Positions 25,335-34,663 of a DNA stretch of 64,000 nt are shown piece by piece. The notes beneath the pieces are model-generated. The model did no database searches. It worked only from the letters and a program-made list of their open reading frames with translations, and had not been told where the DNA came from. Each line of letters begins with the position of its first letter. Positions within the stretch are counted from its first letter, which is position 1. Source of the DNA: Cytobacillus massiliigabonensis (GTDB lineage Bacteria > Bacillota > Bacilli > Bacillales > Cytobacillaceae); assembly GCF_900199725.1 (NCBI RefSeq), contig NZ_LT904902.1, positions 1 to 64,000 of the forward strand, written 5' to 3'. The position numbers were made by a program, and so were the translations under genes.

Positions 25335-25658
25335 CTATTTACTTTGTGAGCTTGCCACTTGTGTTCCATTTCCTTTTTCTAAAGCAATTGGAAGAACAAG
25401 TTCATCACCAGGATAGATTCTATCACCTGAAATTCCATTGTGTCTTTCAACCCATTCAACAAATTCCTTCGCTGATAGCATGTGCTCATCTGAAAAATCT
25501 TCTGCTAACTGCCAGAGCGAATCCCCTTCATTTACAGTAATTTTCATTAATCCATCTTCTCCTGAAACTCCATTATGAACAATAAGAATAAAAGAAGTCA
25601 GTAAGCTTAAAACGACTAGAATAATAGCATACGAATATTGATTCCACAATTTTTTCAT
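25335..25658 (-). CDS. yneA: YneA, SOS-induced cell division suppressor
   Basis: The 107-residue protein has one transmembrane helix (YAIILVVLSLLTSFILIVHN) and an extracellular LysM domain (VNEGDSLWQLAEDFSDEHML, ending with IYPGDELVLPI). YneA delays division during DNA damage; membrane tether plus LysM is its hallmark. It is the first gene after the LexA-controlled region, divergent from lexA, as in B. subtilis. Confidence 0.94.
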   Translation of the reverse strand: MKKLWNQYSYAIILVVLSLLTSFILIVHNGVSGEDGLMKITVNEGDSLWQLAEDFSDEHMLSAKEFVEWVERHNGISGDRIYPGDELVLPIALEKGNGTQVASSQSK

Positions 25659-25676
25659 TATATTAACACCCCAATA

Positions 25677-25754
25677 AGAATATATGTTCGTTTATTGAGT
25701 TTATTATATACCGAACATTTGTTTTGTGTCAACAAATGTTCGAACTTATGTTTG
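25677..25754. promoter_or_regulatory. LexA operators in the divergent yneA/lexA region
   Basis: Relative to the consensus CGAAC-N4-GTTCG, there are three good sites: AGAATATATGTTCG (25677-25690), CGAACATTTGTTTT (25712-25725) and CGAACTTATGTTTG (25741-25754). A weaker one is TCAACAAATGTTCG (25729-25742). They overlap both promoters, so LexA should repress yneA-yneB-ynzC and autoregulate lexA. Confidence 0.8.
25703..25732 (-). promoter_or_regulatory. Sigma-A promoter of yneA
   Basis: On the minus strand TTGACA (25727-25732) and TATAAT (25703-25708) are 18 bp apart. A LexA box lies in the spacer. Confidence 0.8.
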
Positions 25755-25780
25755 TACTTTTTTCTAATAGATGCTATAAT
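25752..25780 (+). promoter_or_regulatory. Sigma-A promoter of lexA
   Basis: TTGTAC (25752-25757) and TATAAT (25775-25780) are separated by 17 bp. The third LexA box overlaps the -35 region. Confidence 0.8.
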
Positions 25781-25812
25781 TGGGAAAAGAAATCATAAGT
25801 GAGGGAATTATG

Positions 25813-26436
25813 ATGGTAAAATTATCGAAACGGCAACAGGATATATTAAATTTTATTAAGGATGAGGTAAAGCTTAAAGGATACCCGCCTTCAGTACGGG
25901 AAATTGGCGAAGCAGTTGGACTAGCATCAAGCTCAACTGTTCATGGTCATCTAGCAAGATTAGAAACTAAAGGGTTAATCCGCAGAGATCCTACAAAGCC
26001 GCGCGCAATTGAAATTCTAGATTTGGATGAGAGCGCCGAAGCCATCAATTACAAAGTGGTGAATGTACCGATTGTCGGAAAGGTAACAGCCGGTTTGCCA
26101 ATAACAGCAGTCGAAAATGTAGAAGAGTACTTTCCACTGCCAGAAAGGCTCGCCCCAGCTGATGAGCAGGTTTTCATGCTTGAAATCATGGGAGAGAGCA
26201 TGATTGAAGCAGGGATTTTAGATGGAGATTATGTAGTCGTCAGACAGCAAAGCACTGCTAATAACGGGGATATCATCGTAGCGATGACAGAGGATGACGA
26301 GGCAACCGTAAAAAGATTTTTTAAAGAAAAAGATCGAATTAGGCTTCAGCCTGAGAATTCAACGATGGAACCGATTATTCTCCGTAATGTTTCTATACTA
26401 GGAAAAGTAATTGGCGTATATCGTGATATTCATTAA
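25813..26436 (+). CDS. lexA: LexA, SOS repressor
   Basis: The start is the second of two ATGs, 7 nt behind GAGGG. The 207 residues include an N-terminal winged HTH ([20 protein letters not shown], then [20 protein letters not shown]) and the S24 self-cleaving domain: cleavage Ala-Gly in KVTAGLP, catalytic Ser in GESMIEAGI, and Lys in ATVKRF. RecA filaments trigger its cleavage. It is expressed divergently from yneA across the LexA boxes. Confidence 0.96.
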   Translation: MVKLSKRQQDILNFIKDEVKLKGYPPSVREIGEAVGLASSSTVHGHLARLETKGLIRRDPTKPRAIEILDLDESAEAINYKVVNVPIVGKVTAGLPITAVENVEEYFPLPERLAPADEQVFMLEIMGESMIEAGILDGDYVVVRQQSTANNGDIIVAMTEDDEATVKRFFKEKDRIRLQPENSTMEPIILRNVSILGKVIGVYRDIH

Positions 26437-26524
26437 AAATATGGTGCCCGTGAAGCTTGCATGGGGGTTTGCTAGATTATAAGTATCTAATTGTTTCCAT
26501 TGGTAGATCAAAAGTATTTAAAAA

Positions 26525-26566
26525 AAGATGATCACTGTTAAGTAACAAACAGCGGTCATCTTTTTT
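26525..26566. terminator. Terminator after lexA
   Basis: A 13-bp stem with one mismatch (GATGATCACTGTT against AACAGCGGTCATC) carries A6 at one end and T6 at the other, so it can act in both directions. Confidence 0.8.
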
Positions 26567-26879
26567 CATTTATAATTTTAATATGATTTTTACGGTGACC
26601 CCTTACCTAGTCAAAGTATAACTACTAATTCGGGTTCGGCATTACTCGTCTTCAGATGATTTCTATGGATAACTTGTGAGAACTTTTGACCTGTTAGGAT
26701 CCGGTTGATAGATTCATGGGCTCTCCTGTCAGAACTCATGACTTATTCCCAATCTATTGGTGATTCCTAAGGTTTTCTGTCTGATTTGAGATCATTCATT
26801 AATAATAATTATCATTTTTAATTATACAAAACAATATAGCTAGATCCATTTTTAAACTAATTAACTATGAAATCCAAGC
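26567..26879. other. Intergenic region with an orphan Fur-box-like sequence
   Basis: No ORF with a ribosome binding site is seen between the lexA and glnA terminators. At 26801-26819 AATAATAATTATCATTTTT agrees with the Fur consensus GATAATGATTATCATTATC at 15 of 19 positions. There is no adjacent gene for it to control. Confidence 0.4.
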
Positions 26880-26911
26880 AAAAAACCGTCAGAGCATACA
26901 GCTCCAACGGT
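26880..26911 (-). terminator. Terminator of glnA
   Basis: On the minus strand ACCGTTGGAGC pairs with GCTCTGACGGT over a short loop, followed by TTTTTTG. Confidence 0.8.
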
Positions 26912-26920
26912 CATTAAATA

Positions 26921-28255
26921 TTAATACATCGACATATACTGCTCGCGTTCCCATGGATGGACTTGCGTACGGAACATATCCCATTCGATTTCCTTCGCTT
27001 CAACGAAGTGTTCGAAAATATGACCGCCTAAGGCAGATATAATTGTTTCATTTGCTTTTAATTTTTCAAGCGCCTCAGCTAATGTTGAAGGAAGATCATC
27101 GATTCCTTCAGCAATGCGCTCTTCCTTGCTCATTACATAAATATTGCGGTCTACTGACGCTGGAGGGACAAGGTTGTTTTTAATGCCATCAAGGCCAGCT
27201 TTTAGCAGAACGGCCATAGCCAAATATGGGTTTGCTGCAGGGTCTACACTTCGAACCTCAACACGTGTACTTACTCCACGAGAAGAAGGAATACGAATTA
27301 ACGGAGAACGGTTCTGCGCAGACCATGCGACATAACATGGTGCTTCATATCCAGGAACTAAGCGCTTAAATGAGTTAACTGTTGGATTCGTAACCGCTGT
27401 AAAGCTTGTAGCATGTTTAAGAATACCTGCAATAAATTGACGTGCATAATCACTCATTTGCAAATCACCTTTTTCATCAAAGAAAGCATTCTTGCCTTCT
27501 TTAAAAAGAGACACATTACAATGCATGCCTGATCCTGCCACACCGAATAATGGCTTCGGCATGAAAGTAGCATGCAAGCCGTGTTTACGGGCAATTGTTT
27601 TCACGACTAGCTTGAACGTTTGAATCTGGTCACAAGCTGTTAGGGCATCCGCATATTTGAAGTCAATCTCATGCTGACCTGGAGCTACCTCATGATGGGA
27701 TGCTTCAATTTCAAATCCCATTTCTTCCAGCTCAAGGACGATATCGCGTCGGCAATTCTCTCCAAGGTCTGTTGGGGCTAAGTCAAAGTATCCTCCATTA
27801 TCATTTAGTTCAAGAGATGGGTCTCCATTTTGATCTAATTTAAATAAGAAGAATTCAGGCTCTGGTCCTAAATTAAAGTCTGTGAAGCCCATTTCTTCCA
27901 TTTCCTTTAAAATACGTTTTAGGTTATTGCGAGGATCCCCTTGGAATGGAGTCCCATCTGCATTATGAATATCACAAATCAGACGTGCCACTTTGCCTTT
28001 TTCAGCAGTCCAAGGAAATACTACCCATGTGTCTAAATCCGGGAATAGGTACATATCTGATTCTTCAATTCGAACAAACCCTTCAATTGAGGAACCATCA
28101 AACATCATTTTATTATCAAGCGCTTTTTCAAGCTGGCTAATAGGAATCTCAACATTTTTAATCGTTCCCAAAATATCAGTAAATTGTAGTCGGATGAACT
28201 TTACATTCTCTTCAGCTGAAATTCGTTTAATATCCTCTTTTGTAAACCTTGACAT
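26921..28255 (-). CDS. glnA: Glutamine synthetase type I
   Basis: The 444-residue enzyme makes glutamine from glutamate, ammonia and ATP. Motifs of class I-alpha are clear: [20 protein letters not shown], the ATP-binding region [20 protein letters not shown] and [20 protein letters not shown]. There is no adenylylation loop, as in Bacillus. It is cotranscribed with glnR 37 bp upstream and, when glutamine is abundant, helps GlnR and TnrA sense it. Confidence 0.97.
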   Translation of the reverse strand: MSRFTKEDIKRISAEENVKFIRLQFTDILGTIKNVEIPISQLEKALDNKMMFDGSSIEGFVRIEESDMYLFPDLDTWVVFPWTAEKGKVARLICDIHNADGTPFQGDPRNNLKRILKEMEEMGFTDFNLGPEPEFFLFKLDQNGDPSLELNDNGGYFDLAPTDLGENCRRDIVLELEEMGFEIEASHHEVAPGQHEIDFKYADALTACDQIQTFKLVVKTIARKHGLHATFMPKPLFGVAGSGMHCNVSLFKEGKNAFFDEKGDLQMSDYARQFIAGILKHATSFTAVTNPTVNSFKRLVPGYEAPCYVAWSAQNRSPLIRIPSSRGVSTRVEVRSVDPAANPYLAMAVLLKAGLDGIKNNLVPPASVDRNIYVMSKEERIAEGIDDLPSTLAEALEKLKANETIISALGGHIFEHFVEAKEIEWDMFRTQVHPWEREQYMSMY

Positions 28256-28292
28256 TTAATAATTCCTCCCTTTTTTGTTTAAAGCCTCATCA

Positions 28293-28694
28293 TTAATGGA
28301 ACAAGCGAGTTATATTCCCCTGGCTTGCTGCATGTTGGTTAAATCTCCCTGCTTGTACAATTTCTTTTCTAAGATGTCTTCTGATTTCATCATTAGATAG
28401 TTCTCTCTCTGATTTTTGTGGTTTTCCATCAGAAGCGATAACTTCTTGATTTTTCACAAATAACAGCTGTTTGATACCAGCCATATTGATTCCCTGATCA
28501 ATAAGATCTTTAATTTCAAGGAGTTTGTCAATATCATTGAGCGAGAACAATCTTCTATTGCCTTCAGATCGAGCTGGAGAAATCAATTGGTGCTCTTCAT
28601 AGTACCGAATTTGCCTAGCTGATAGTTCAGTTAGCTGCATGACAGGCCCAATTGGAAAAAGCGGCATGGAACGTCGAATATTGCTTCCAGTCAC
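28293..28694 (-). CDS. glnR: GlnR, nitrogen repressor
   Basis: A GTG start behind GGAGGAGAAAGAA gives 133 residues. The MerR-type winged helix ([20 protein letters not shown], then [20 protein letters not shown]) is nearly that of B. subtilis GlnR. Its C-terminal tail serves as an autoinhibitory sensor for feedback-inhibited glutamine synthetase. It represses its own operon through the operators at 28739-28778. Confidence 0.96.
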   Translation of the reverse strand: MTGSNIRRSMPLFPIGPVMQLTELSARQIRYYEEHQLISPARSEGNRRLFSLNDIDKLLEIKDLIDQGINMAGIKQLLFVKNQEVIASDGKPQKSERELSNDEIRRHLRKEIVQAGRFNQHAASQGNITRLFH

Positions 28695-28727
28695 TTCTTT
28701 CTCCTCCTTTACAAAATTTCTAATAAT

Positions 28728-28778
28728 AGAATAAACGATGTTAGGTTTATTGTCAAATGTATGTTAGGTTTTCTAACA
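28728..28778 (-). promoter_or_regulatory. glnRA promoter with tandem GlnR/TnrA boxes
   Basis: The minus strand has TTGACA (28751-28756) and TATTCT (28728-28733), spaced 17 bp. Two sites fit TGTNAN7TNACA: a perfect TGTTAGGTTTTCTAACA (28762-28778) and TGTTAGGTTTATTGTCA (28739-28755, one mismatch) overlapping the spacer and -35 box. Their centres are 23 bp apart, as with the paired operators of B. subtilis glnRA. Confidence 0.88.
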
Positions 28779-28798
28779 TGGTATTCTTCGAGAATAAA

Positions 28799-28829
28799 AT
28801 AGGCTTGGATCCTATACATCCAAGCCTAT
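28799..28829 (-). terminator. Terminator of ynbB
   Basis: A perfect 12-bp stem ATAGGCTTGGAT/ATCCAAGCCTAT with a 7-nt loop is followed on the minus strand by TTTATTCT. It separates ynbB from glnR. Confidence 0.8.
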
Positions 28830-28857
28830 AAATAATTATTTAACTTTTTATAATCCC

Positions 28858-30129
28858 CTATTTTATTTCAATTAAACCTTTCTCTAATAACCCGTTAAGA
28901 GCATGGCAGATGGCAATTTTCACATGGGAATATGTTAGACCACCTTGAACATAGGCAACATATGGCGGCCTAATAGGTCCATCTGCCGAAAGTTCAATGC
29001 TTGCACCTTGAATAAAAGCACCAGCTGCCATTATGACATCATCCTCATATCCAGGCATAGGACTTGGGTATGGTGTCACATGAGAATTAATCGGGGCAGC
29101 AAATTGAATGGATTGGCAAAATGCAACCATTTTATCACGGTCATCAAACTGAACGGACTGAATTAGATCCGTCCTCTTTGCGTTCCACTTCGGGGAAGAG
29201 TTCATGCCAAATCGCTCCAAAAGGGCTGAGGTAAACACTGCTCCTTTCAGAGCTTGACCAACAATATGCGGGGCCAAGAAAAAGCCTTGATACATTTCTT
29301 GCAGGCTATAAAGGGAAGCCCCTGCCTCAGCACCGATGCCGGGTGAGGTCATTCTATATGAGCAAGCTTCCACCCATCTTTCTTTTCCGACAATATACCC
29401 GCCTGTCTTCGCAATGCCGCCTCCAGGATTCTTTATGAGGGAGCCTGCCATTAAGTCAGCTCCTATATGACAAGGCTCCATTTCTTCTACAAACTCACCA
29501 TAGCAATTATCTACAAAAACAATCACATCTGGTTTGATTTCTTTAACAAATTGAATCATTTCTTTAATCTGGGCAATTGTAAAGGACGGTCTAGTTGCAT
29601 ACCCTTTGGAACGCTGGATTCCGATCATTTTTGTATTTGGTTTAATGGACTGTTCTACGGCAGGATAATCGATGGAGCCATCTTCTTTCAAAGGAACACT
29701 ATTGTATGAAATACCAAATTCCTTTAATGAACCATTTCCGCTTCCCCTAATTCCTACAATTTCTTCTAAAGTATCGTAGGGCTTGCCTGTGATATATAGC
29801 AGTTCCTCTCCAGGACGAAGAACTCCAAACAAAGCAATGGATATCGCATGGGTGCCGGAAATAATCTGCGGACGTACAAGAGCAGACTCTCCGCCGAATA
29901 CTTCTGCATAAATTTTTTCCAGCGTATCACGTCCAATGTCATCATACCCATATCCAGTTGTTGGGATGAAATGTGAATCACTTACTTTATTATTTTGAAA
30001 GCTTTGTAATACTCTATATTGATTTTCATCAATCCGCCCATCAATTTGTTGAAGGACTGATGAAATTTGCTGCTCCACTGCATTTACAATTGGCTGCAGC
30101 TTTTCCCCGTATGATAATTGTTGAAACAT
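28858..30129 (-). CDS. ynbB: PLP-dependent enzyme YnbB (aluminium resistance family)
   Basis: The 423-residue protein is of the Cys/Met metabolism PLP fold: GGESALVRPQIISGTHAISI near residue 80, the cofactor aspartate region IVFVDNCYGEFVE, and the Schiff-base lysine segment MAGSLIKNPGGGIAKTGGYI. Members are annotated as aluminium resistance or methionine gamma-lyase-like, but the physiological reaction is not settled. It lies between hflX and glnR, as in B. subtilis. Confidence 0.9.
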   Translation of the reverse strand: MFQQLSYGEKLQPIVNAVEQQISSVLQQIDGRIDENQYRVLQSFQNNKVSDSHFIPTTGYGYDDIGRDTLEKIYAEVFGGESALVRPQIISGTHAISIALFGVLRPGEELLYITGKPYDTLEEIVGIRGSGNGSLKEFGISYNSVPLKEDGSIDYPAVEQSIKPNTKMIGIQRSKGYATRPSFTIAQIKEMIQFVKEIKPDVIVFVDNCYGEFVEEMEPCHIGADLMAGSLIKNPGGGIAKTGGYIVGKERWVEACSYRMTSPGIGAEAGASLYSLQEMYQGFFLAPHIVGQALKGAVFTSALLERFGMNSSPKWNAKRTDLIQSVQFDDRDKMVAFCQSIQFAAPINSHVTPYPSPMPGYEDDVIMAAGAFIQGASIELSADGPIRPPYVAYVQGGLTYSHVKIAICHALNGLLEKGLIEIK

Positions 30130-30143
30130 GTTGTTCTCCTTGT

Positions 30144-31400
30144 CTATTTCTTATATTTATTAATATGCCCTGCAATTTGATGATCTTCTAAATAATAACC
30201 TTTGCAAATGTAAATTTGCTTTTCTTCATGAAAGGAAAGTTCGCGAAGGACCGTTTCATTTTTCAACTGTGAAAGAAGTTTTCCTTCTGTAGAAGGCACC
30301 TCTACATGATAAAAACTCATCATACTCAGCACTAATTCTTCCATTAATTTCTTTAAATTATTTCGATCCTCTTCATCAAATGCACTAATTTGTATGGTCT
30401 TTGTTTTTGCCGTTGGAACAAAATCAGGATGCTTTTGATCTTTTTTATTATATACTACAATTTGCGGGATTTTCTCATTTTCTAAATCCTCAAGCAGCCT
30501 GTTTACTGTTTGTTCGTGCTGGTAATAATCGGGGCTTGAACAATCAACAAGATGGAGCAATAGATCTGCCTCCTTCACTTCTTCCAATGTTGATCGGAAA
30601 GCAGCGATAAGAGTCGTCGGCAAATCTTGAATAAACCCAACCGTGTCTGTTAAAAGTGTTAAAAATCCGCTAGGCAAAATGACCTTTCTTGTCATTGGAT
30701 CTAAGGTAGCAAACAGCTGATTCTCCTCAAAGGAGTCTGCCTCTGTTAGCCGATTAAATAATGTTGACTTGCCAGCATTCGTATAACCAACTAAGGCGAT
30801 TTGAAAAGCTTTATTTTTTTTCCGCCTTTCCCGGTATCTATCCCGATGTTTAACAATAACTTCTAGCTGCGTTTTAATATCATTAATACGATTCCGAATA
30901 TGACGGCGATCAGACTCGAGCTTTGTTTCACCCGGTCCACGTGTCCCAATTCCAGCACCTAGTCTTGATAATTGTGTTCCTTGGCCCATAAGGCGCGGCA
31001 GCAAATATTGAAGCTGGGCAAGCTCTACTTGTAATTTCCCCTCTTTCGAACGAGCCCTTCCTGCAAAAATATCCAAGATTAATTGTGTACGATCGATAAT
31101 TCTCGCATCGAGATCTTTGGAGAGGTTTCGAACTTGGCTCGGTGATAATTCATCATTAAAGATAATTATGTCTGCTTCCAGCTCTTCTGTTAGAGCAGTT
31201 AGTTCTGTAACCTTTCCTTTACCTATGTATGTAGCTGGATGTATGCGCTCTCTTTTTTGTGTTACTTTTGCCAATACGTTTCCTTTAGCGGTTCCAGTTA
31301 ATGAAGCGAGTTCATCCATTGAATATCCAAATCGTTGATCATCTTCATTCGTTTGACAACCAACTAATATGACTTTTTCAAATTCAGTCTTTTGTTCCAA
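30144..31400 (-). CDS. hflX: HflX, ribosome-associated GTPase (YnbA)
   Basis: The 418 residues have the HflX N-terminal domain with a glycine-rich region ([20 protein letters not shown]), a coiled linker, and a G domain with G1 [12 protein letters not shown]3 [10 protein letters not shown] and G4 YNKKD. HflX splits stalled ribosomes in stress. Same place between ynbB and spoVK as in B. subtilis. Confidence 0.94.
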   Translation of the reverse strand: MEQKTEFEKVILVGCQTNEDDQRFGYSMDELASLTGTAKGNVLAKVTQKRERIHPATYIGKGKVTELTALTEELEADIIIFNDELSPSQVRNLSKDLDARIIDRTQLILDIFAGRARSKEGKLQVELAQLQYLLPRLMGQGTQLSRLGAGIGTRGPGETKLESDRRHIRNRINDIKTQLEVIVKHRDRYRERRKKNKAFQIALVGYTNAGKSTLFNRLTEADSFEENQLFATLDPMTRKVILPSGFLTLLTDTVGFIQDLPTTLIAAFRSTLEEVKEADLLLHLVDCSSPDYYQHEQTVNRLLEDLENEKIPQIVVYNKKDQKHPDFVPTAKTKTIQISAFDEEDRNNLKKLMEELVLSMMSFYHVEVPSTEGKLLSQLKNETVLRELSFHEEKQIYICKGYYLEDHQIAGHINKYKK

Positions 31401-31638
31401 TCAACAACCTTCTTTCATACATTAATCTAGTTATCATCATATCAAAAATTATGAAGCAACTCTAATTTTCGTACAAATACAAATTATATTTTATTATTCC
31501 CAATATTAATCCTTTATTAATATTAAAAGCATTGTAAATTTCGATATTTTTGGTAAAATCATAATGTTTGTAAGGAAACTAGGAATCTATATATCTTTTG
31601 CCATTGATATTTATCATCACCATAGAGGAGCAAAAATA

Positions 31639-32241
31639 ATGACTTGGGAAGTTTTAAGTATGATTGGAACAATTGCTTTTGCCATAAGCGGAGCGATTGT
31701 TGCGATGGAAGAGGAATATGATATATTGGGCGTATATATTTTAGGAATTGTCACCGCTTTTGGCGGAGGAGCCATTCGGAATTTATTAATTGGTGTTCCT
31801 GTGTCCGCCTTATGGGAGCAAGGACTGTTTTTTCAAATTGCATTGCTTTCAATTACAGCCGTATTCCTTTTCCCAAATAACTTATTAAAGCACTGGCAAA
31901 AATGGGGGAACTTTACGGATGCAATTGGGCTCTCAGCTTTTGCTATACAAGGAGCGCTTTATGCTTCAGAGATGAACCATCCGCTTAGTGCAGTAATTGT
32001 TGCGGCAGTTCTAACCGGAAGCGGTGGAGGAATAGTGAGAGACTTGCTCGCCCGAAGAAAGCCACTCGTATTAAAAGCAGAAATATATGCTGTATGGGCA
32101 ATTCTCTGCGGGCTCGCAATTGGACTAAAATTGGCTGTTTCATCTTTTGAACTATATACTTTATTTATTGTGATTACTGGATTAAGAGTACTTTCATATA
32201 CGTATAAATGGAAGCTGCCAGCTCGGAGACTTGGTACTTAG
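31639..32241 (+). CDS. TRIC/UPF0126 family membrane protein, 200 aa
   Basis: The start ATG follows AGAGGAGCAAAAATA. The protein has seven hydrophobic segments and the two repeats of UPF0126/TRIC channels: AFGGGAIRNLLIGVP in the first and GSGGGIVRDLLARRKP in the second half. Bacterial TRIC homologues form trimeric cation channels. It is opposite in strand to its neighbours and ends at a shared terminator with spoVK. Confidence 0.88.
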   Translation: MTWEVLSMIGTIAFAISGAIVAMEEEYDILGVYILGIVTAFGGGAIRNLLIGVPVSALWEQGLFFQIALLSITAVFLFPNNLLKHWQKWGNFTDAIGLSAFAIQGALYASEMNHPLSAVIVAAVLTGSGGGIVRDLLARRKPLVLKAEIYAVWAILCGLAIGLKLAVSSFELYTLFIVITGLRVLSYTYKWKLPARRLGT

Positions 32242-32272
32242 AAAAAAGATCTCGGCAGCCGCTATTCAAATC

Positions 32273-32303
32273 AAAAAGGATTCCATGAAGGCGGAATCCT
32301 TTT
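32273..32303. terminator. Bidirectional terminator between the TRIC gene and spoVK
   Basis: AAAAGGATTCC and GGAATCCTTTT form a stem of 11 bp around an 8-nt loop, usable on both strands between the convergent genes. Confidence 0.85.
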
Positions 32304-32308
32304 ATCCG

Positions 32309-33256
32309 TTAATCCTCTTCAAAAACTAAATCATTGCTTCTTATTGTAATTAATTCATGACGATCATAGGTATTTTGCATCAATAGCCTCATTGCTTGAG
32401 CACGAATTGATTTTTCAATGACATTCCTAATGTATCTTCCATTTGAAAAACTTGCTGGGTTTAACACCGTTTTTACCCATATCAAATGCTCACGCAGCTT
32501 CTTCTCTGCTTCATGACTGAAGGTGTATTCTCTTTCCTTCAACATTCGCTGTCCTATATCCATCAGCTGAATAATTGAATAATCCGGGAAATCGATGACA
32601 AGGGGGAAGCGTGAATGAAGCCCTGGATTTAAAGTGAGAAAATAGTCCATTTCTTTCGAATAGCCTGCAAGTATGAGAATAAAATCATGCTGTTTATCTT
32701 CCATATGCTTGACAAGCGTATCAATGGCTTCTTTGCCAAAATCCTTTTCCCCGCCTCTGCCAAGTGAATATGCCTCATCAATAAAAAGAATTCCGCCAAT
32801 CGCTTTTTTTATTAAATCTCGTGTTTTTTGTGCGGTATGCCCAATGTACTCCCCAACCAGATCTGCTCGCTCAGCTTCGATTAAATGCCCCTTTGATAAC
32901 ACATTCATTTTTTGAAAAAGCTTTCCAATTAATCGTGCAACTGTGGTTTTGCCAGTGCCGGGATTCCCTTTAAACATCATATGGAGTGCCTGTTTTCCTG
33001 CTTTTAATCCAGACTCCTCCCGTTTTTTATTTACATATATCCATGCATAAATTTCCTTAATCATTCTTTTCATTTCTTCCATGCCAACTAACGTCCCGAG
33101 TTCCTCTTCAATATCTTTAAGAGCTGTATGTTCTGGTAGAATATCTTTTGGGAGTGGCTGAGATTCAGGTAATTCTTTCGCTAACGTCTTTCGTTTCTGT
33201 GAATTAAGGACAATGCTAATCTGCCCATTATTTTTCAAGCGAATCGGCTGGTCCAA
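32309..33256 (-). CDS. spoVK: SpoVK, AAA+ ATPase of stage V sporulation
   Basis: The 315-residue protein starts at TTG behind GAGAGGTGAACGCTT. It is a CbxX/CfqX-type AAA+ ATPase: Walker A FKGNPGTGKTTVARLIGKLF, Walker B GGILFIDEAYSLGRG, sensor 1 FILILAGYSKEMDYF, arginine finger in LHSRFP. SpoVK is made in the mother cell and needed for spore maturation. It precedes hflX as in B. subtilis. Confidence 0.93.
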   Translation of the reverse strand: MDQPIRLKNNGQISIVLNSQKRKTLAKELPESQPLPKDILPEHTALKDIEEELGTLVGMEEMKRMIKEIYAWIYVNKKREESGLKAGKQALHMMFKGNPGTGKTTVARLIGKLFQKMNVLSKGHLIEAERADLVGEYIGHTAQKTRDLIKKAIGGILFIDEAYSLGRGGEKDFGKEAIDTLVKHMEDKQHDFILILAGYSKEMDYFLTLNPGLHSRFPLVIDFPDYSIIQLMDIGQRMLKEREYTFSHEAEKKLREHLIWVKTVLNPASFSNGRYIRNVIEKSIRAQAMRLLMQNTYDRHELITIRSNDLVFEED

Positions 33257-33763
33257 AAGCGTTCACCTCTCGTTCTCAAAACAGTATACGCCTAGAAGTC
33301 ATTTTTGTGACAAATGCCTATATAACATCACGGATTTACTCTTAATAACGATTACTATATCTATATGTATTCAAGCCTTGCTGACTTCATTAAAGATTTT
33401 GCTTCAAACACACAAAAATAACCCTCTGCAACAAAGAGTAGTACTACCAGCTTTTATAAAAAAAGACAGATTTGCAGAGTGACAATTCATTATTTGGATT
33501 TCACTTATTCCTGAATCCTGGAATTTGACCCAAGAAAAAAAGAAATCTGATTACAAAAATATTGTAAGTATTCCCACGGGGAACGAGTTAGTCTACCTAC
33601 TCAGAAAATGTAATTATTACACAGTATACTTTTCCTAGGGCAATTATTGGAAAATTCGGTATTTTTACACATTCTGTTTTAAACAATATTCTTATATACT
33701 AGTAATACACCAAGAATCAAACTAAGGTCGCTTAACCAAAAATCTCGACTTTAGGAGTGTGAA
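33257..33763. other. Intergenic region, 507 bp, mostly featureless
   Basis: No supported gene is seen. One longer frame on the plus strand overlaps the spoVK start and has no ribosome binding site. An 8-bp inverted repeat CTCTGCAA/TTGCAGAG (about 33422-33479) brackets a 40-nt segment. The region carries the promoters of spoVK and of the DUF4257 gene, but neither is unambiguous. Confidence 0.4.
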
Positions 33764-34060
33764 GTGCAAATGTTGTTGAACATTATCTTCGCTGTTTTGA
33801 TTGGTGGACTAGTCGGTGTGGCAGGGCATCTTAGTAAAGAGGGGAAACTAGTAGTGCCCCGAAAAACAAAAAAGTTTATTTATCTAGGATTTTGGGAAGA
33901 AGTCATCTTAGGAGCTCTTGGCGCTGTTTTTTTGGTTGTCTATACAGATCCTGATTCAACACTGAAAGTTATTCTTCTTTCCATCATTGCAGGTTTTGGG
34001 GGAGAAGCGTTGTTAAAAGGACTGGAGCTTTTAAAGGTTCGACAAAAAGATAATAGATAA
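33764..34060 (+). CDS. DUF4257 membrane protein, 98 aa
   Basis: The GTG start is 6 nt behind AGGAG; an ATG two codons later is an alternative. Three hydrophobic helices (LLNIIFAVLIGGLVGVAGHL, WEEVILGALGAVFLVVYTDP, VILLSIIAGFGGEALLKGLE) fit the DUF4257 family of Bacillaceae. Function unknown. It stands alone with its own terminator. Confidence 0.8.
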   Translation: MQMLLNIIFAVLIGGLVGVAGHLSKEGKLVVPRKTKKFIYLGFWEEVILGALGAVFLVVYTDPDSTLKVILLSIIAGFGGEALLKGLELLKVRQKDNR

Positions 34061-34118
34061 TGGCATCCAAGTTACAGGATATCTAGAATCCTTTAACAAA
34101 AAGTTTAATAATCTTTGA

Positions 34119-34157
34119 AAATGGCGAACAGTCTCACTCACTGCTCGCCATTATTTA
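34119..34157 (+). terminator. Terminator of the DUF4257 gene
   Basis: AATGGCGAACAGT pairs with ACTGCTCGCCATT (one mismatch) around CTCACTC, followed by ATTTAATT. Confidence 0.7.
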
Positions 34158-34344
34158 ATTGCAATGAAAACATGCCATTTAACTCGAATGGAACTTTTCC
34201 TCATTATTAAATCATGTTGGATCTTTTTGTACTTTCCTAAAACTCCCAATTTCTTTTTCCTGTGTAGTAACATGTGAAATTGCTGGTTACCTTTTTTCCT
34301 TATTTAGCCAATATTCTCCTGTATTCATAATTATACAACCTAAC

Positions 34345-34375
34345 AAAAATCCCCCTCTTCTAAAGAAGCAGGGGG
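34345..34375 (-). terminator. Terminator of hfq
   Basis: On the minus strand CCCCCT..CTTCT pairs with AGAAG.AGGGGG, followed by ATTTTTG. It is 30 bp past the hfq stop. Confidence 0.8.
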
Positions 34376-34404
34376 TATGTTGACCTATCTATATAACAAG
34401 ACTT

Positions 34405-34635
34405 TTACTGGCTATCCATATCCAGCTGTACATTTCTCTGAGGGGCAAATGTTGAAATGGCATGCTTATAAACGAGCTGCTGCTTCCCTTCAGACTCAAA
34501 AAGTACAGTAAAATTATCAAAGCCTTTAATTTGACCTCTGATTTGGAATCCATTTAATAAAAAGACCGTTACATTTGTATTATCCTTGCGAAGCTGATTT
34601 AAAAATTGATCTTGAATATTGATCGATGTTTTCAT
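34405..34635 (-). CDS. hfq: Hfq, RNA chaperone
   Basis: The 76-residue protein is a bacterial Sm protein: Sm1 region [20 protein letters not shown] with the QDQFLN motif, Sm2 motif YKHAIST. It forms a hexameric RNA-binding ring. It follows miaA by 28 bp, the conserved order. Confidence 0.96.
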   Translation of the reverse strand: MKTSINIQDQFLNQLRKDNTNVTVFLLNGFQIRGQIKGFDNFTVLFESEGKQQLVYKHAISTFAPQRNVQLDMDSQ

Positions 34636-34663
34636 TCCATTTCCTCCTCTTTTATCTCTAATA

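Noticed and set aside
33213-33482. An 89-codon plus-strand frame over the spoVK start
   Set aside because: Overlaps the well-supported spoVK start on the opposite strand and has no ribosome binding site.
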